Positions 9,072-18,965 are shown, counted from the first letter of the stretch. The stretch: 64,000 bases of DNA from Spirosoma oryzae (GCF_003002825.1 NZ_PVTE01000001.1:372001-436000); one strand, 5' to 3'. Notes: generated from the sequence alone by a model not told the origin. Program-made: numbers and translations.

Positions 9072-9629
9072 ATGCGTATGAAGAAGACCATACTACCCGA
9101 TGAAACCCTGGTAGAATTATACCGGGACACGCAGGCACCCGACTGCTTCGAAACCCTTTATAACCGATACGTCGGGAAAGTATATAATAAATGTCTGTCG
9201 ATAACCCGGGATGCCGACGTTGCCGAAGACTTCACGCAGGACATTTTTATCAAAGTGCTGGGCAGTATTGGTACGTTTCAGCACCGATCCCGTTTTTCGA
9301 CCTGGCTTTATGCCATTTCACACCATTATTGCCTGGATCAGCTCCGCATTGGTCGTCGGATGGTTCGGGAGACCGTATCGGATGACGAACTGGCGGAACT
9401 GCCCGACACCGATCGGCAGGACCTGCTCGACGAGCGGCTAAATGATCTGGCCCGGCTGGCGGAGGACATTCCCGCTGCCGAAGTACACCTACTGCAATTG
9501 AAGTACGAACAGAACCTGTCTATCCGGGAGATCGCCGAGCAGTGTTCACTGTCGGAAAGCGCCGTGAAGATGCGGCTCAAACGCACGCGCGACCGGCTCT
9601 ACGAACGTTACCGGCAGTTAGACGCCTGA
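9072..9629 (+). CDS. ECF-type RNA polymerase sigma factor
   Basis: 185 residues with the sigma-70 region 2 (FETLYNRYVGKVYNKCLSI, DFTQDIFIKVLGSI, FSTWLYAISHHYCLDQLR) and region 4 helix-turn-helix (NLSIREIAEQCSLSESAVKMR). Regions 1.1 and 3 are absent, as in group 4 factors. A second in-frame ATG at 9078 is an equal start. No anti-sigma gene is adjacent, so control may be by transcription or by a distant partner. The acyl-CoA dehydrogenase gene starts 40 bases on in the same direction, so the factor may be co-transcribed with, and may drive, the lipid/glycan cluster. Confidence 0.93.
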   Translation: MRMKKTILPDETLVELYRDTQAPDCFETLYNRYVGKVYNKCLSITRDADVAEDFTQDIFIKVLGSIGTFQHRSRFSTWLYAISHHYCLDQLRIGRRMVRETVSDDELAELPDTDRQDLLDERLNDLARLAEDIPAAEVHLLQLKYEQNLSIREIAEQCSLSESAVKMRLKRTRDRLYERYRQLDA

Positions 9630-9669
9630 TTGCCCAAAACAATCCGTCGTATCCGGGTCTTATAGAGGC

Positions 9670-10851
9670 ATGACCTTCCCTCTTCCTGACCTTTCTTCTC
9701 CTTTTATTTCCGCACCTGCTGGCATGGTATTGCCCGGTACGGTGGCGTTCGACGCGCTGATCGATCGTATAGCCGCTGCCGCCCCCGATACCGATGCTGA
9801 GGGTAGCTTTCCGGTCGATGCCTTTCAATGGCTTACCGATGCGGGCTTGCTGACCATAACGCTGCCCGGCGAAGCGCTCGATTTCAGACAGGGCCGAACC
9901 GCCCGGCTGCTGACCCTGCTAAAACGGATGGGCGCTGCCAACCTGGCGGTGGGCCGTGTCTATGAAGGACACATCAACGCGCTGTACCTGATCCACTTGT
10001 ACGCCACGCCCGATCAGCAGCAGCGGTGGTACACCGATGTACGGGTACACGGGCATCTGTTCAGTGTCTGGAATACGCAGGCACAGGACGGTGTTCGCAT
10101 CGATCGGGACGATGCGGATGGGTACCGGCTGAGTGGAGCCAAGACGTTCTGCTCGGGAGCGGGCTGGATTACCCGGCCGCTGATCACGGGTGAACTGACG
10201 ACCCCGTCACGCCGGGGCTGGCAGATGGCTATCGTACCGACCGAACGGGTTCACCCAGCCGCTATCGACGATCGGTTCTGGCAACCGATGGGCATGCGCG
10301 CATCGGCTAGTTTCAAACTTGATTTTACGGGTATTACCCTCCGTGCGGACGATTTACTGGGCGAGCCCAACCGATATTTCGAACAGCCTTATTTCAGCGG
10401 TGGGGCTATTCGGTTTGCGGCCGTCCAGTTGGGTGGGGCCGAAGCGATGTACGATGCCACCCGTCGGTTTCTGGCGGGCATGCACCGGACCGACGATCTG
10501 CTGCAGCAAACGCGGCTGGCCGAAGTTGCCTGTCTGATCGAGTCGGGCAATCAATGGCTGCGTAGCGCGGGCGACTACACCGATCAATGGCTGGCCGACG
10601 GTACTGATCCGGCTAAAATCGTGGCCTATGCAAACATGACCCGCACCGCCATTGAAGCGATCTGTCTACAGGTCATGCCGTTGTGTGAACGTTGCGTGGG
10701 GGCACGGGGCCTGTTGCGGCCGCAACCCTTCGAACGAATTCATCGCGACCTGACCATGTACCTGCGGCAACCGGCCCCCGACGCGACCCTGGTCGATATT
10801 GGTCGGTACGTACTGACAAACCCAACCCCCGCCCATGCACTCTGGCATTGA
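9670..10851 (+). CDS. Acyl-CoA dehydrogenase family protein
   Basis: 393 residues with the fold of flavin acyl-CoA dehydrogenases: N-terminal helical part, central beta domain (HLFSVWNTQAQDGVRI, LSGAKTFCSGAGWITRP, IVPTERVHP, MGMRASASFKLDF) and C-terminal helices (CLIESGNQWLRSAGDY, RCVGARGLLRPQPFERIHRDL). It oxidises an acyl or acyl-like substrate at C2-C3 using FAD; the substrate is not known. The usual catalytic glutamate is not obvious, as in divergent members. The 3' end overlaps the PIG-L gene by 17 bases, indicating translational coupling. Confidence 0.85.
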   Translation: MTFPLPDLSSPFISAPAGMVLPGTVAFDALIDRIAAAAPDTDAEGSFPVDAFQWLTDAGLLTITLPGEALDFRQGRTARLLTLLKRMGAANLAVGRVYEGHINALYLIHLYATPDQQQRWYTDVRVHGHLFSVWNTQAQDGVRIDRDDADGYRLSGAKTFCSGAGWITRPLITGELTTPSRRGWQMAIVPTERVHPAAIDDRFWQPMGMRASASFKLDFTGITLRADDLLGEPNRYFEQPYFSGGAIRFAAVQLGGAEAMYDATRRFLAGMHRTDDLLQQTRLAEVACLIESGNQWLRSAGDYTDQWLADGTDPAKIVAYANMTRTAIEAICLQVMPLCERCVGARGLLRPQPFERIHRDLTMYLRQPAPDATLVDIGRYVLTNPTPAHALWH

Positions 10852-11578
10852 AAAAGCCGACGCGATCACGCAGCGGGCCGTTTTGCTGACTGATATTCAG
10901 ATACTGGGCTCGACGGTCGTGCTGGCTCCGCACCCCGACGACGAATCGCTGGGCTGTGGCGGAACGATTATCCGCCTGCGGCAGTTGGGACTACCCGTAC
11001 ACGTTGTTTTTGTCAGCGATGGTACGATGTCGCACCCGAACTCGCCCGCTTATCCGGCCGAACGGTTACGCGCCCTGCGGGAGGCCGAAGCCAGCGAAGC
11101 GCTGAATCGACTGGGTGTCGAGGCTGACGCCTGCACGTTTATGCGGCTCCCCGACACGGCCGTGCCTATGCCCGATGCGCCTGGTTTCGCCGATGCTGTG
11201 GCAACCCTGACCGGTTTGATCGGGAAAATCAAACCGGCAACGGTGCTGGTACCCTGGGAGCGTGACCCGCACCGGGATCATCGGGCAACCTGGCAGTTGT
11301 TACAGGCCGTACGGACCCAAGATCGTCAGACGCCATTCCGTGTGCTGGAGTACCTGATCTGGTTGTGGGAACTGGGTAGGCCCGATGACATGCCCCGTCC
11401 CGACGAACGGCGCGTCTGGCAGGTCCCCATCGACACGGTGATCGATCAGCGCGACGACGCCATTGCGGCCCACATATCGCAGGTGACCCGGCTGATTGAC
11501 GATGACCCAACAGCCTTCTACCTATCGCCTGAATTGCTTACCCACTTCGAGCGACCTTACGAACTGTTTTTGGAATAA
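10835..11578 (+). CDS. PIG-L/LmbE-family deacetylase
   Basis: 247 residues. The family zinc motif APHPDDE is at 31-37 and the second ligand motif (RDPHRDH) is near residue 148. Members remove N-acetyl groups from N-acetylglucosamine-linked lipids or pseudodisaccharides (PIG-L, MshB, BshB, LmbE). The overlap with the acyl-CoA dehydrogenase and the adjoining N-methyltransferase and glycosyltransferase suggest it acts on an amino-sugar intermediate. BshB (bacillithiol) is an alternative, but the neighbours do not support it. Confidence 0.9.
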   Translation: MHSGIEKADAITQRAVLLTDIQILGSTVVLAPHPDDESLGCGGTIIRLRQLGLPVHVVFVSDGTMSHPNSPAYPAERLRALREAEASEALNRLGVEADACTFMRLPDTAVPMPDAPGFADAVATLTGLIGKIKPATVLVPWERDPHRDHRATWQLLQAVRTQDRQTPFRVLEYLIWLWELGRPDDMPRPDERRVWQVPIDTVIDQRDDAIAAHISQVTRLIDDDPTAFYLSPELLTHFERPYELFLE

Positions 11579-11582
11579 TCAT

Positions 11583-11672
11583 TTACGGTTTACGGTATTC
11601 AGTTTACGGTTCAGTCAGGTCATTGTCTCTGTCGATCGTAAACCGAATACCGTAAACCGAATACCGTAAACC
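11583..11672. repeat. Periodic-arm inverted repeat (7-base units) between PIG-L and methyltransferase genes
   Basis: Left arm 11583-11616 is built of tttacgg heptads with one tattcag. Right arm 11635-11672 alternates cgtaaac and cgaatac. They pair over 22 of 23 bases (right arm reverse-complemented). The element fills the 96-base spacer between two co-directional genes. Confidence 0.85.
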
Positions 11673-11674
11673 CT

Positions 11675-12256
11675 ATGCCCTCCCTGCCGCCTGCTTATTT
11701 TGATGATGTATACCGGGCTAACGATGATCCCTGGTCATTTGAAACTAGCGATTACGAACGCCGGAAGTATGCCGCTACGCTGGCAGCACTGTCGAAACCC
11801 CGCTACCAATCGGCGTTCGAGATTGGCTGTTCGATTGGGGTGCTGACCCAACAACTCGCCGATCGCTGCGATCAGTTGCTGGCTGTCGACGCAAGCGAAC
11901 TACCGCTGGCCAAAGCCCGGCAGCGACTCGCCGACCGACCAAATGTCCGCCTGGAGCAGATGGCTATCCCGGTTGATTTTCCCAAAGGCCCATTTGACCT
12001 GATTCTGGTGTCGGAAGTCGGGTACTACCTCTCACTAGACGACCTGACAATTGCCCGACAGTGTATGATCGATTCACTGGAAACCGGCGGAGAGCTGTTG
12101 CTCGTACACTGGACCCCGTTCGTTCATGACTACCCCCTGACGGGCGACGCCGTCCACGATTTCGTCGGCCAGGCTGCTGAAGCGGATGGTCCGCTGGAAC
12201 ACCGGTTGGGTCAACGGGCCGAGACCTATCGGCTCGACCTGTTCCGGAAACGATAA
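11675..12256 (+). CDS. NodS-like SAM-dependent methyltransferase
   Basis: 193 residues. SAM motif I is EIGCSIG at 49-55, with the acidic loop AVDAS at 70-74. The N-terminal signature (YFDDVYRANDDPWSFETSDY) is that of the NodS/NodU-type small-molecule methyltransferases, which in rhizobia N-methylate the deacetylated glucosamine of Nod factors. Placed after a PIG-L deacetylase and convergent with a GT2 glycosyltransferase (stop codons 1 base apart), it is likely to methylate a sugar amine or a related lipid headgroup. The true acceptor is unknown. Confidence 0.85.
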   Translation: MPSLPPAYFDDVYRANDDPWSFETSDYERRKYAATLAALSKPRYQSAFEIGCSIGVLTQQLADRCDQLLAVDASELPLAKARQRLADRPNVRLEQMAIPVDFPKGPFDLILVSEVGYYLSLDDLTIARQCMIDSLETGGELLLVHWTPFVHDYPLTGDAVHDFVGQAAEADGPLEHRLGQRAETYRLDLFRKR

Positions 12257-12257
12257 G

Positions 12258-13457
12258 TCAGCGTGTCGGGGTCAGTGTCGCGGTGGGCTGGCGGAGAAAC
12301 TGTCGCAGGTCGGTTATGGCTCGGACGATCGACACCGGCGGATAAAGTACCGCCCAGTTGGTACCGATCTCCTGTTCGACCAACTCCCAGCATTCGCCGA
12401 AATACCGGCAGCGTCCCAGGAGTTGTTGCAGCCAACCTGCGCCCAACGACAAAGTAGCTGCTACCTGACTAAGTTGCTGGTTGACCGATACAGCGTCGGC
12501 CGGACGTTCGCCGTACGCCTGCCAGAGCGTCCGCAACGCGTGCCGATAGCGTAAGCGATGAATGATTCCGTCGGCGGGTTCGGCCAGCTGATGCTGTTGT
12601 TGCTGGTTCTGCCGCTGCCAGTAGCGGAGTTGTTCGGAAAACCCGATGGTTGCCTGCCCCGCCAATCGCGTCGACGTAAATACCCGTACGGCTGGTGTCT
12701 TTCGAATGCGGGCGTCGGTGCGTAACAGCGCCCGGTATAAGGCTTCGTCCTCCAGGTGCGGTACCCTGGGTAATCCACCGGCGCGCAGGTAGGCCGTACA
12801 GGTCACGGCCATATTCGCCCCAAAATGTTGAAAATGCCGGGGCCAGGGGTCGTTGGGTTGCGGATCGAGCCGGGCTTCAACCTGCGCAATCAGCATCCGG
12901 TAAGTTACATCGCGCAAGTGGTTAAGCCGGACCGAACAACCATCTGGTCGGGTTAGTATGCGCCCACCGACGGCTTCGTTCCCTTCCCGAATCGCACCGA
13001 TGATCTGATACAACCATTGCGGATCGACAACCGTGTCGCCGTCGGTCGAAGCAATGATCCCGCCTGTCGGGTTGACCTGCTGAAGGCGTCGGCAGGCTTC
13101 GTTCATCAGCAACCGCCGGGCTGTTCCCACGTTGGCCATGCCAGCTGGTAGCCGGACAGCCTCGATATACAGGGGAAAGGCTGGATAAGCCTGTTGGTAC
13201 TGCCGGGCTACCTGTTCTGATGAATCCGTACAATTGTTGAGAAGCAGCAGTACCTCATAGTGTGTGGCGGGTAGTGGACGGCCATCAGGGCGGCATTGTC
13301 TGCGCAGGGCATCGAGCGTGTCGATAAGGTGATGAGCTTCGTTGCGCGCTGGAATAATAACCGATACCTGCAGCTGTGGGTGAGGTGGTGGGCAAGTGCC
13401 GTAAATAACGGGGTCAGGTTCTGATACAGAAGAGGAAGCAGAATCAGCAATGGTCAT
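12258..13457 (-). CDS. Family 2 glycosyltransferase
   Basis: 399 residues. The GT-A start SVIIPARNEAHHLIDTLDAL (~32-51), NNCTDSS (74-80) and the metal-binding DGD at 139-141 (IIASTDGDTVVDPQW) are all present. LEDEALYRALLR supplies an ED-type catalytic segment. No membrane segments are evident, so it is a soluble or peripheral enzyme. It transfers a nucleotide-sugar residue to an unknown acceptor. It is convergent with the methyltransferase gene and closes the acyl-CoA dehydrogenase / PIG-L / NodS-like cluster. Confidence 0.88.
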   Translation of the reverse strand: MTIADSASSSVSEPDPVIYGTCPPPHPQLQVSVIIPARNEAHHLIDTLDALRRQCRPDGRPLPATHYEVLLLLNNCTDSSEQVARQYQQAYPAFPLYIEAVRLPAGMANVGTARRLLMNEACRRLQQVNPTGGIIASTDGDTVVDPQWLYQIIGAIREGNEAVGGRILTRPDGCSVRLNHLRDVTYRMLIAQVEARLDPQPNDPWPRHFQHFGANMAVTCTAYLRAGGLPRVPHLEDEALYRALLRTDARIRKTPAVRVFTSTRLAGQATIGFSEQLRYWQRQNQQQQHQLAEPADGIIHRLRYRHALRTLWQAYGERPADAVSVNQQLSQVAATLSLGAGWLQQLLGRCRYFGECWELVEQEIGTNWAVLYPPVSIVRAITDLRQFLRQPTATLTPTR

Positions 13458-13609
13458 GAAGAGGAAGTAGGGGAATCAATAGTATACTCATATAGGAGAG
13501 TAATTAGGTAACACCTTATTTAACCCGTTGTTGAGAAAACAGAGCGCTTCTTGATTTGAATCGTAGAAACTGGTAAACTTTCAGACAAATTTCCTTGTTT
13601 GCTGGACAA

Positions 13610-14011
13610 ATGACTAGCTTTGTTACCATGATGATTCCGGATCGTACTGCTCTTGTTCTGTCGGCCCTGCAAGGGGTGTCGGCGACCCGATTTTTCGAAA
13701 CGGCTGAGTTGACGGGCTATCGTCGGGAGCAACTGGCCGAAGTATTCGATACGTCGCTGAAAACCTTCCAGCGGTATGAACGGGAACAGAAAAAGCTCAA
13801 TCCGCAGGACAGTGAGAAGATACTAAAGATCATGGCCTTGTTCCGAACCGGCGAGACGGTGTTCGGTTCGGCCGAGGCCTTTCGTCGCTGGATGGATAAG
13901 CCCGCCTACGGTCTGGGCGATCAGGTGCCGTTTGCGCTACTGCACACATCCGGCGGTATTGATCTGGTGCTGGACGAAGTCGTCCGGATTGCCTACGGTG
14001 ACCTGGCCTAG
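13610..14011 (+). CDS. Xre/MbcA/ParS-type antitoxin of a RES-Xre pair
   Basis: About 133 residues from ATG 13610; the frame extends to a TTG at 13595 and there is a further Met-Met at 13628. An N-terminal helical HTH-like part (LTGYRREQLAEVFDTSLKTF, QRYEREQKKLNPQDSEKILK) is followed by the C-terminal toxin-binding domain (FGSAEAFRRWMDKPAYGLGD, PFALLHTSGGIDLVLDEVVR). In this family the C-terminal domain plugs the toxin's active site and the complex represses its own promoter. The toxin gene starts 8 bases after the stop. Confidence 0.9.
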   Translation: MTSFVTMMIPDRTALVLSALQGVSATRFFETAELTGYRREQLAEVFDTSLKTFQRYEREQKKLNPQDSEKILKIMALFRTGETVFGSAEAFRRWMDKPAYGLGDQVPFALLHTSGGIDLVLDEVVRIAYGDLA

Positions 14012-14019
14012 CGCGACAC

Positions 14020-14490
14020 ATGCTGGTTTACCGAATTACCAAAACACAGTATGCCGAACGACTAACGGCTTCGGGCGGGGCGGCCCGCTGGAACAGCCGA
14101 GGCCCATCCAGTCCGGGCCAGTTCGTTGTCTACACGGCTGCCAGCCGGGCGCTGGCTTGTCTGGAGAACGTGGTCCACAGAAGCGGGGAGGGGCTAAACG
14201 ACCTGTTCCGGGTGATGGTCATTGCTATTCCGGATGCGCTACCCGTCGAGCGTATCGACTTGGAAACCTTACCCGCCAACTGGGCTGACTTTCAGCAGTA
14301 TGGGTACTGTCAGCAACGGGGTAGTGACTGGTTATTACGCGGAACTACCGCCGTTTTACAAGTGCCATCCGCCATCATACCGGGTGAATACAATTACCTG
14401 CTAAACCCCGCCCACCCGGATTTCACGCAGATCAAACTGACGGGTACAGAGCCGTTCCGGTTCGATCCGCGCATCAAAACCGCGCCGTAA
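14020..14490 (+). CDS. RES-domain toxin
   Basis: 156 residues. The three namesake residues are all found: R27 (ARWNSRG) with Y38 (VVYTA), E49 (ACLEN) and S117 (VPSAI, followed by PGEYNYLLNP). RES toxins degrade NAD+ by an ADP-ribosyltransferase-like fold and stop growth until the Xre partner neutralises them. The set of residues looks intact, so the toxin is probably active. The pair sits between the glycosyltransferase gene and gyrA with no other mobile features. Confidence 0.92.
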   Translation: MLVYRITKTQYAERLTASGGAARWNSRGPSSPGQFVVYTAASRALACLENVVHRSGEGLNDLFRVMVIAIPDALPVERIDLETLPANWADFQQYGYCQQRGSDWLLRGTTAVLQVPSAIIPGEYNYLLNPAHPDFTQIKLTGTEPFRFDPRIKTAP

Positions 14491-14675
14491 TTGACACTCT
14501 CTCAGCGCGCTGGCAAGCGTTATGTTGCTGATGAAATAGAATTGTATTTGATATAGATGATAGCCGGATACTTTGCTTCCATTAGCTGTTTGCTGAAGCA
14601 TCGGTCAGCTACGCCATTGTGCGCGTTTTTAGGCCCATTGCCGCCTATTTCTTTTCTTTTGTCGCTAAAAATTTG

Positions 14676-14683
14676 TATATTTG
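14676..14683 (+). promoter_or_regulatory. Candidate -7 box of gyrA
   Basis: TATATTTG matches TAnnTTTG and is 67 bases before the gyrA ATG. A TTTG at 14658-14661 could be the -33 element, although its spacing (14 bases) is shorter than usual. The rest of the 260-base spacer 14491-14750 shows nothing else. Confidence 0.5.
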
Positions 14684-14750
14684 TCTATACAGCGGTGTGT
14701 GCTTTTTGTATGCATCGGAATAGTAATTTTCTGCGAAACTCCATTTACTC

Positions 14751-17297
14751 ATGGCGGAAGAAAATCCCGACCTAGAATCGCCCAGTAACATTATTCCCAT
14801 CAACATTGAAGACGAAATGCGCGGAGCCTACATCGACTATTCGATGTCGGTTATCATTTCCCGTGCGTTGCCCGATGTGCGCGACGGTTTGAAGCCCGTG
14901 CACCGGCGCGTGTTGTTTGGGATGGCCGAGCTGGGGGTCAACTATAACAAGCCACATAAGAAGTCCGCCCGTATCGTCGGGGAAGTACTAGGTAAGTACC
15001 ACCCACACGGCGATTCCTCTGTGTACGATACCATGGTACGTATGGCGCAGGATTGGTCGTTGCGGTATCCGCTTGTCGACGGGCAGGGTAACTTCGGCTC
15101 GATCGATGGTGATTCACCGGCGGCTATGCGGTATACCGAAGCTCGCCTGAAGCGGATCGCCGAGGAAATGCTGACCGACATCTACAAAGAAACGGTTGAT
15201 TTCCAGCCCAACTTTGACGATTCGCTGGAGGAGCCAAGCGTGATGCCGGCCAAGCTGCCGAACCTCCTGCTCAATGGCTCGTCGGGGATTGCGGTTGGTA
15301 TGGCCACCAACATGGCCCCCCATAACCTGACCGAAGTTGTCGATGGTATCATCGCGTACCTGGATAAACCGGAGATCGACGTTGAGGAACTGATGCAGTA
15401 CGTCAAGGCTCCGGATTTTCCGACTGGTGCGACGATCTACGGGATGGAAGGCGTCAAGTCGGCGTTCAAGACCGGCCGGGGTCGGGTCGTCCTGCGGGCG
15501 AATGCGACCATCGAAGAAAACAAAGGCAAAACGCAGATCATCGTAACGGACGTGCCGTACATGGTCAACAAAGCGGTGATGCTGGAGAAGACGGCCGAAC
15601 TGATCAACGAAAAGCGGATCGAAGGCATCACGGCCTTCCGCGATGAGTCGGACCGCGACGGCCTGCGGGTCGTGTATGATCTTCGGAAGGATGCGATTGC
15701 GAACGTTGTTCTGAACAATCTCTATAAGCATACTGCCTTACAGTCGTCGTTCAGCATCAACAACGTGGCCCTGGTGAAAGGGCGGCCTATGCTGCTCAAC
15801 CTGAAGGATATGATGAAGTACTATGTCGAACACCGCTTCGACGTAGTAACCCGCCGGACGATTTACGAATTGCGGGAGGCTGAAAAACGGGCTCACATTC
15901 TGGAAGGCTTGCTGATTGCGCTCGATAACATCGATGCCGTTATCAACCTGATCCGGTCGTCACGCGATCCGGAGATTGCCCGTTCGGGCCTGATGGATCA
16001 GTTCGCGCTGAGTGAAATCCAGGCGCGGGCCATTCTCGACATGCGGTTGCAGCGGCTCACCGGGCTGGAGCGTGATAAGCTGCAGGCTGAGTTTGACGAA
16101 CTGATGCGTGAAATTGCGGATCTGAAAGACATTCTGGCCAGCGAAGACCGGAAGCGGCAGGTAATCCGTGAGGAGCTGATCGATATCCGCGCCCGCTATG
16201 GCGATGCCCGTCGGACGCAGATCAACGCGCTGGGCGATGGTAATATCAGTGATCTGTCGCTGATTGCCGACGAAGACATGGTCATTACCATCTCGCACGA
16301 AGGCTATATCAAGCGTACCCCAACGACTGAATACCGGGCGCAAAGCCGGGGTGGGGTAGGTGCGAAGGCGGCAGCCACTAAGGAGGAGGACTTTACCGAA
16401 CACCTCTTTACGGCGACCATGCACAACATGCTGCTGGTGTTTACGCAAAAAGGGCGAATGTACTGGTTGCCCGTTTACGAACTACCCGAAGGATCGCGGA
16501 TCTCGAAAGGTCGGCCACTGGCCAACTTCATCAATATTGAAGGAGACGACAAAGTGCGGGCGGTTATCAACGTATCGGACCTGAAGAACGAGGACTACAT
16601 CAACAATAATTACATTGTGATGTGTACGAAGCAGGGGACGATCAAGAAAACGATGCTCGAAGCGTATTCGCGCCCCCGGCAGAATGGTATCATTGCCATC
16701 ACCATCGACGAAGACGATCAACTGATCGGCGTCTGTATGACCAATGGCAATAACGAAATTGTCATTGCATCGAGTGCCGGTAAAGCCGTTCGTTTCCACG
16801 AGAATCGGGTTCGTCCGATGGGACGTACCGCTGCGGGTGTACGCGGTATCTCGCTGGATGAGGAAGACAGCACTGACTCGGTAATCGGGATGGTCTGCAT
16901 CGACTCGCCGGCGGCTCAATTGCTGGTCGTATCCGAAAAAGGGTACGGCAAGCGCTCGGATATTGACGAGTATCGGGTTACGAACCGGGGTGCCAAAGGC
17001 GTGGGTACGTTGAAAGTAACGGAAAAAGTAGGTCGGCTCGTAGCCGTACTCGATGTAAATGATACCGATGATCTGATGATCATCAATCGGTCGGGTATTG
17101 CGATTCGCACACCGGTAGCTGAGATCAGCGTCATCGGCCGGAATACGCAGGGCGTACGTCTGATTACGCTTCGGGGAGACGACGAAATCTCATCCGTGAC
17201 GAAAATCAAGCGGGAAGAAGAGGACGAACTGGATGGTCAACCTGGTTCGGAAACGAACCCTGTCGTTGATTCAACTGAGCCAGAAGTAGCTGATTAG
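14751..17297 (+). CDS. gyrA: DNA gyrase subunit A
   Basis: 848 residues, full length for the family. It is the breakage-reunion subunit that, with GyrB, introduces negative supercoils. The winged-helix region carries the catalytic tyrosine in [10 protein letters not shown] (Y128) and the quinolone-region segment [17 protein letters not shown]. The C-terminal half contains six beta-pinwheel blades including a GyrA-box-like QSRGGVG. The tail is acidic ([18 protein letters not shown]). The start is [20 protein letters not shown], normal for Bacteroidota GyrA. Monocistronic, with its own promoter and terminator. Confidence 0.98.
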   Translation: MAEENPDLESPSNIIPINIEDEMRGAYIDYSMSVIISRALPDVRDGLKPVHRRVLFGMAELGVNYNKPHKKSARIVGEVLGKYHPHGDSSVYDTMVRMAQDWSLRYPLVDGQGNFGSIDGDSPAAMRYTEARLKRIAEEMLTDIYKETVDFQPNFDDSLEEPSVMPAKLPNLLLNGSSGIAVGMATNMAPHNLTEVVDGIIAYLDKPEIDVEELMQYVKAPDFPTGATIYGMEGVKSAFKTGRGRVVLRANATIEENKGKTQIIVTDVPYMVNKAVMLEKTAELINEKRIEGITAFRDESDRDGLRVVYDLRKDAIANVVLNNLYKHTALQSSFSINNVALVKGRPMLLNLKDMMKYYVEHRFDVVTRRTIYELREAEKRAHILEGLLIALDNIDAVINLIRSSRDPEIARSGLMDQFALSEIQARAILDMRLQRLTGLERDKLQAEFDELMREIADLKDILASEDRKRQVIREELIDIRARYGDARRTQINALGDGNISDLSLIADEDMVITISHEGYIKRTPTTEYRAQSRGGVGAKAAATKEEDFTEHLFTATMHNMLLVFTQKGRMYWLPVYELPEGSRISKGRPLANFINIEGDDKVRAVINVSDLKNEDYINNNYIVMCTKQGTIKKTMLEAYSRPRQNGIIAITIDEDDQLIGVCMTNGNNEIVIASSAGKAVRFHENRVRPMGRTAAGVRGISLDEEDSTDSVIGMVCIDSPAAQLLVVSEKGYGKRSDIDEYRVTNRGAKGVGTLKVTEKVGRLVAVLDVNDTDDLMIINRSGIAIRTPVAEISVIGRNTQGVRLITLRGDDEISSVTKIKREEEDELDGQPGSETNPVVDSTEPEVAD

Positions 17298-17314
17298 TAG
17301 GTAAGTAATATGCC

Positions 17315-17368
17315 GTTTGAGCCGCCTGTTCCGATTATGCGTATCGAGCGGGCGGCTCAAACATTTTT
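17315..17368 (+). terminator. Terminator of gyrA
   Basis: Arms 17315-17326 and 17351-17362 (gtttgagccgcc / ggcggctcaaac) form a perfect 12-bp stem followed by attttta, 18 bases past the gyrA stop. Confidence 0.8.
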
Positions 17369-17444
17369 ACGCGTCTCGCACTTATACGGATAGATTCCGT
17401 AATTTCGTTTGTTAAAAAGAGATAAAACACAACCCCAATTTCAC

Positions 17445-18902
17445 ATGAAATCAATTGCAGTTGCAGTAGTCGCCTGTTGTCTGTCGGTGGGTGCGTATGC
17501 CCAGAACCAGCAGGGAGGGGCTGCATCTACGCTCGATCAGGCGCAGATGGACGCCGTCAAGAAAGACAAGGAAAAGAGCGATAAAGACATCGCCGATGCC
17601 AAGGCAGGAGCGAAGGCCAGCACCTGGATGGACCGGGCTAAAACCTACCAGTCGATTGCTAACCAGTACATTCGTATGGATTCGGCGGCTGCGACGACAG
17701 CATTCGACGCCTACAAAAAAGTAATCGAGCTGGACAAAGATAAGAAAGGTGGTCCCGGCCGGCTAGCGAAAGAAGCGGAAGAAGCGCTGAAATCGCAGCA
17801 AATGTATTACGCCTTCATGCAGCAGGGGGTTGCCAAGTTTCAGGGTAAGAACTACGCTGATGCTGTGAAGTCGCTGAAGATCGCATCGGAAATTAATACG
17901 AAAGATACGACGGCCCCATTGTATGGTGCCATCGGTGCGCAGCAGGTTCGGGATAACGAAACGGCAAAAGAGCTGCTGGAAAAATACATGGCCAACGGCG
18001 GTAAAGATGCCGTTGTCTATGGTTCACTAGTGCAACTATACCGGAACGACAAGCAAATCGACAAAGCACTGGCCGCCCTTGAAAAAGGTATGGCGCTTGA
18101 TCCAACCAACAAGGATCTGGTTAACGAGCGGATCAACATCATGCTGACCGCGAACCGTATGGACGAGGCTGTGGCTGATTTGAAAAAGCAGGTCGAGAAA
18201 GATCCCAAGAATCCACAAAGTCTGGTACTGCTCGGTCAAATCTACGACAACAGCGCAGCCAAGCTTGACGATGAAATCCGCAAGCTGGAAGGTGACACCA
18301 AGAAGAGTGGCAACCCAGCCAAGAAGCTGGCCGATGCTAAAGGCCTGCTGGATACGTACAACAGCGAGGTTACCCGTCTGAGTGCAGCCATTAAGAAGCA
18401 GCCCAAAAACGCGGATCTGCAACGGCAGTTAGCCGACGTGAAGAAGCGGGCAGCTGAACAGAAAGCGACGATTGCTCAACTGGACGCTGCTGCGAAAGAA
18501 GCGGCTGCCAACTCGGGAGCCGCTGCCGGTAACGAGCAGAAACTGGCTGATCTGAAAAAGAAATTCGATAGCGATCGGATGATGGCAATCGAGAACTACA
18601 AAAAAGCGCTGGCTGTTGATCCCAATAACTACGATGCCAATTTCGGCATGGGGGTAACGTACTTCAACGAAGCCGTTCGTATGAAAGGTGCTGTTGATGC
18701 CATGGACATGGCCGAGTACAACAAGCGTGGTAAAGAAGTAGACGGTCAGGTTTGTGGTAAGTTCAAACAATCGCTGCCGTACTTCCAGAAAGCCAAGGCG
18801 GCCAAGGATGATCAGGAAGTAGCAACTAATCTGGAGAATCTCCAGAATATCCTCAAGCAATACGAGGAGCGTAAAGTTGCTTGCGTTGAGCCAGCAAACT
18901 AA
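17445..18902 (+). CDS. Secreted TPR protein with charged coiled-coil centre
   Basis: About 485 residues from ATG 17445, selected because the signal peptide (MKSIAVAVVACCLSVGAYAQ) starts there. TPR-like repeats occupy ~35-230 (AYKKVIELDKDK, FQGKNYADAVKSLKIA, LYRNDKQIDKALAALEKGMA). A Lys/Ala/Asp-rich coiled-coil follows at ~240-360, and another repeat (AIENYKKALAVDPNNYDANF) near the end. Periplasmic scaffold of unknown partner; such proteins are common in Cytophagales. Flanked by the gyrA terminator and its own terminator, so a single-gene unit. Confidence 0.85.
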   Translation: MKSIAVAVVACCLSVGAYAQNQQGGAASTLDQAQMDAVKKDKEKSDKDIADAKAGAKASTWMDRAKTYQSIANQYIRMDSAAATTAFDAYKKVIELDKDKKGGPGRLAKEAEEALKSQQMYYAFMQQGVAKFQGKNYADAVKSLKIASEINTKDTTAPLYGAIGAQQVRDNETAKELLEKYMANGGKDAVVYGSLVQLYRNDKQIDKALAALEKGMALDPTNKDLVNERINIMLTANRMDEAVADLKKQVEKDPKNPQSLVLLGQIYDNSAAKLDDEIRKLEGDTKKSGNPAKKLADAKGLLDTYNSEVTRLSAAIKKQPKNADLQRQLADVKKRAAEQKATIAQLDAAAKEAAANSGAAAGNEQKLADLKKKFDSDRMMAIENYKKALAVDPNNYDANFGMGVTYFNEAVRMKGAVDAMDMAEYNKRGKEVDGQVCGKFKQSLPYFQKAKAAKDDQEVATNLENLQNILKQYEERKVACVEPAN

Positions 18903-18926
18903 GCGTACCTGAATTATAGTTGTAGG

Positions 18927-18965
18927 AAGAAGAGGACCGGCGGATGCTGGTCCTCTTCTTTTTGA
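18927..18965 (+). terminator. Terminator of the TPR gene
   Basis: A perfect 12-bp stem (18927-18938 with 18949-18960) with a 10-base loop is followed by tttt. It lies 25 bases past the stop at 18902. Confidence 0.8.
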
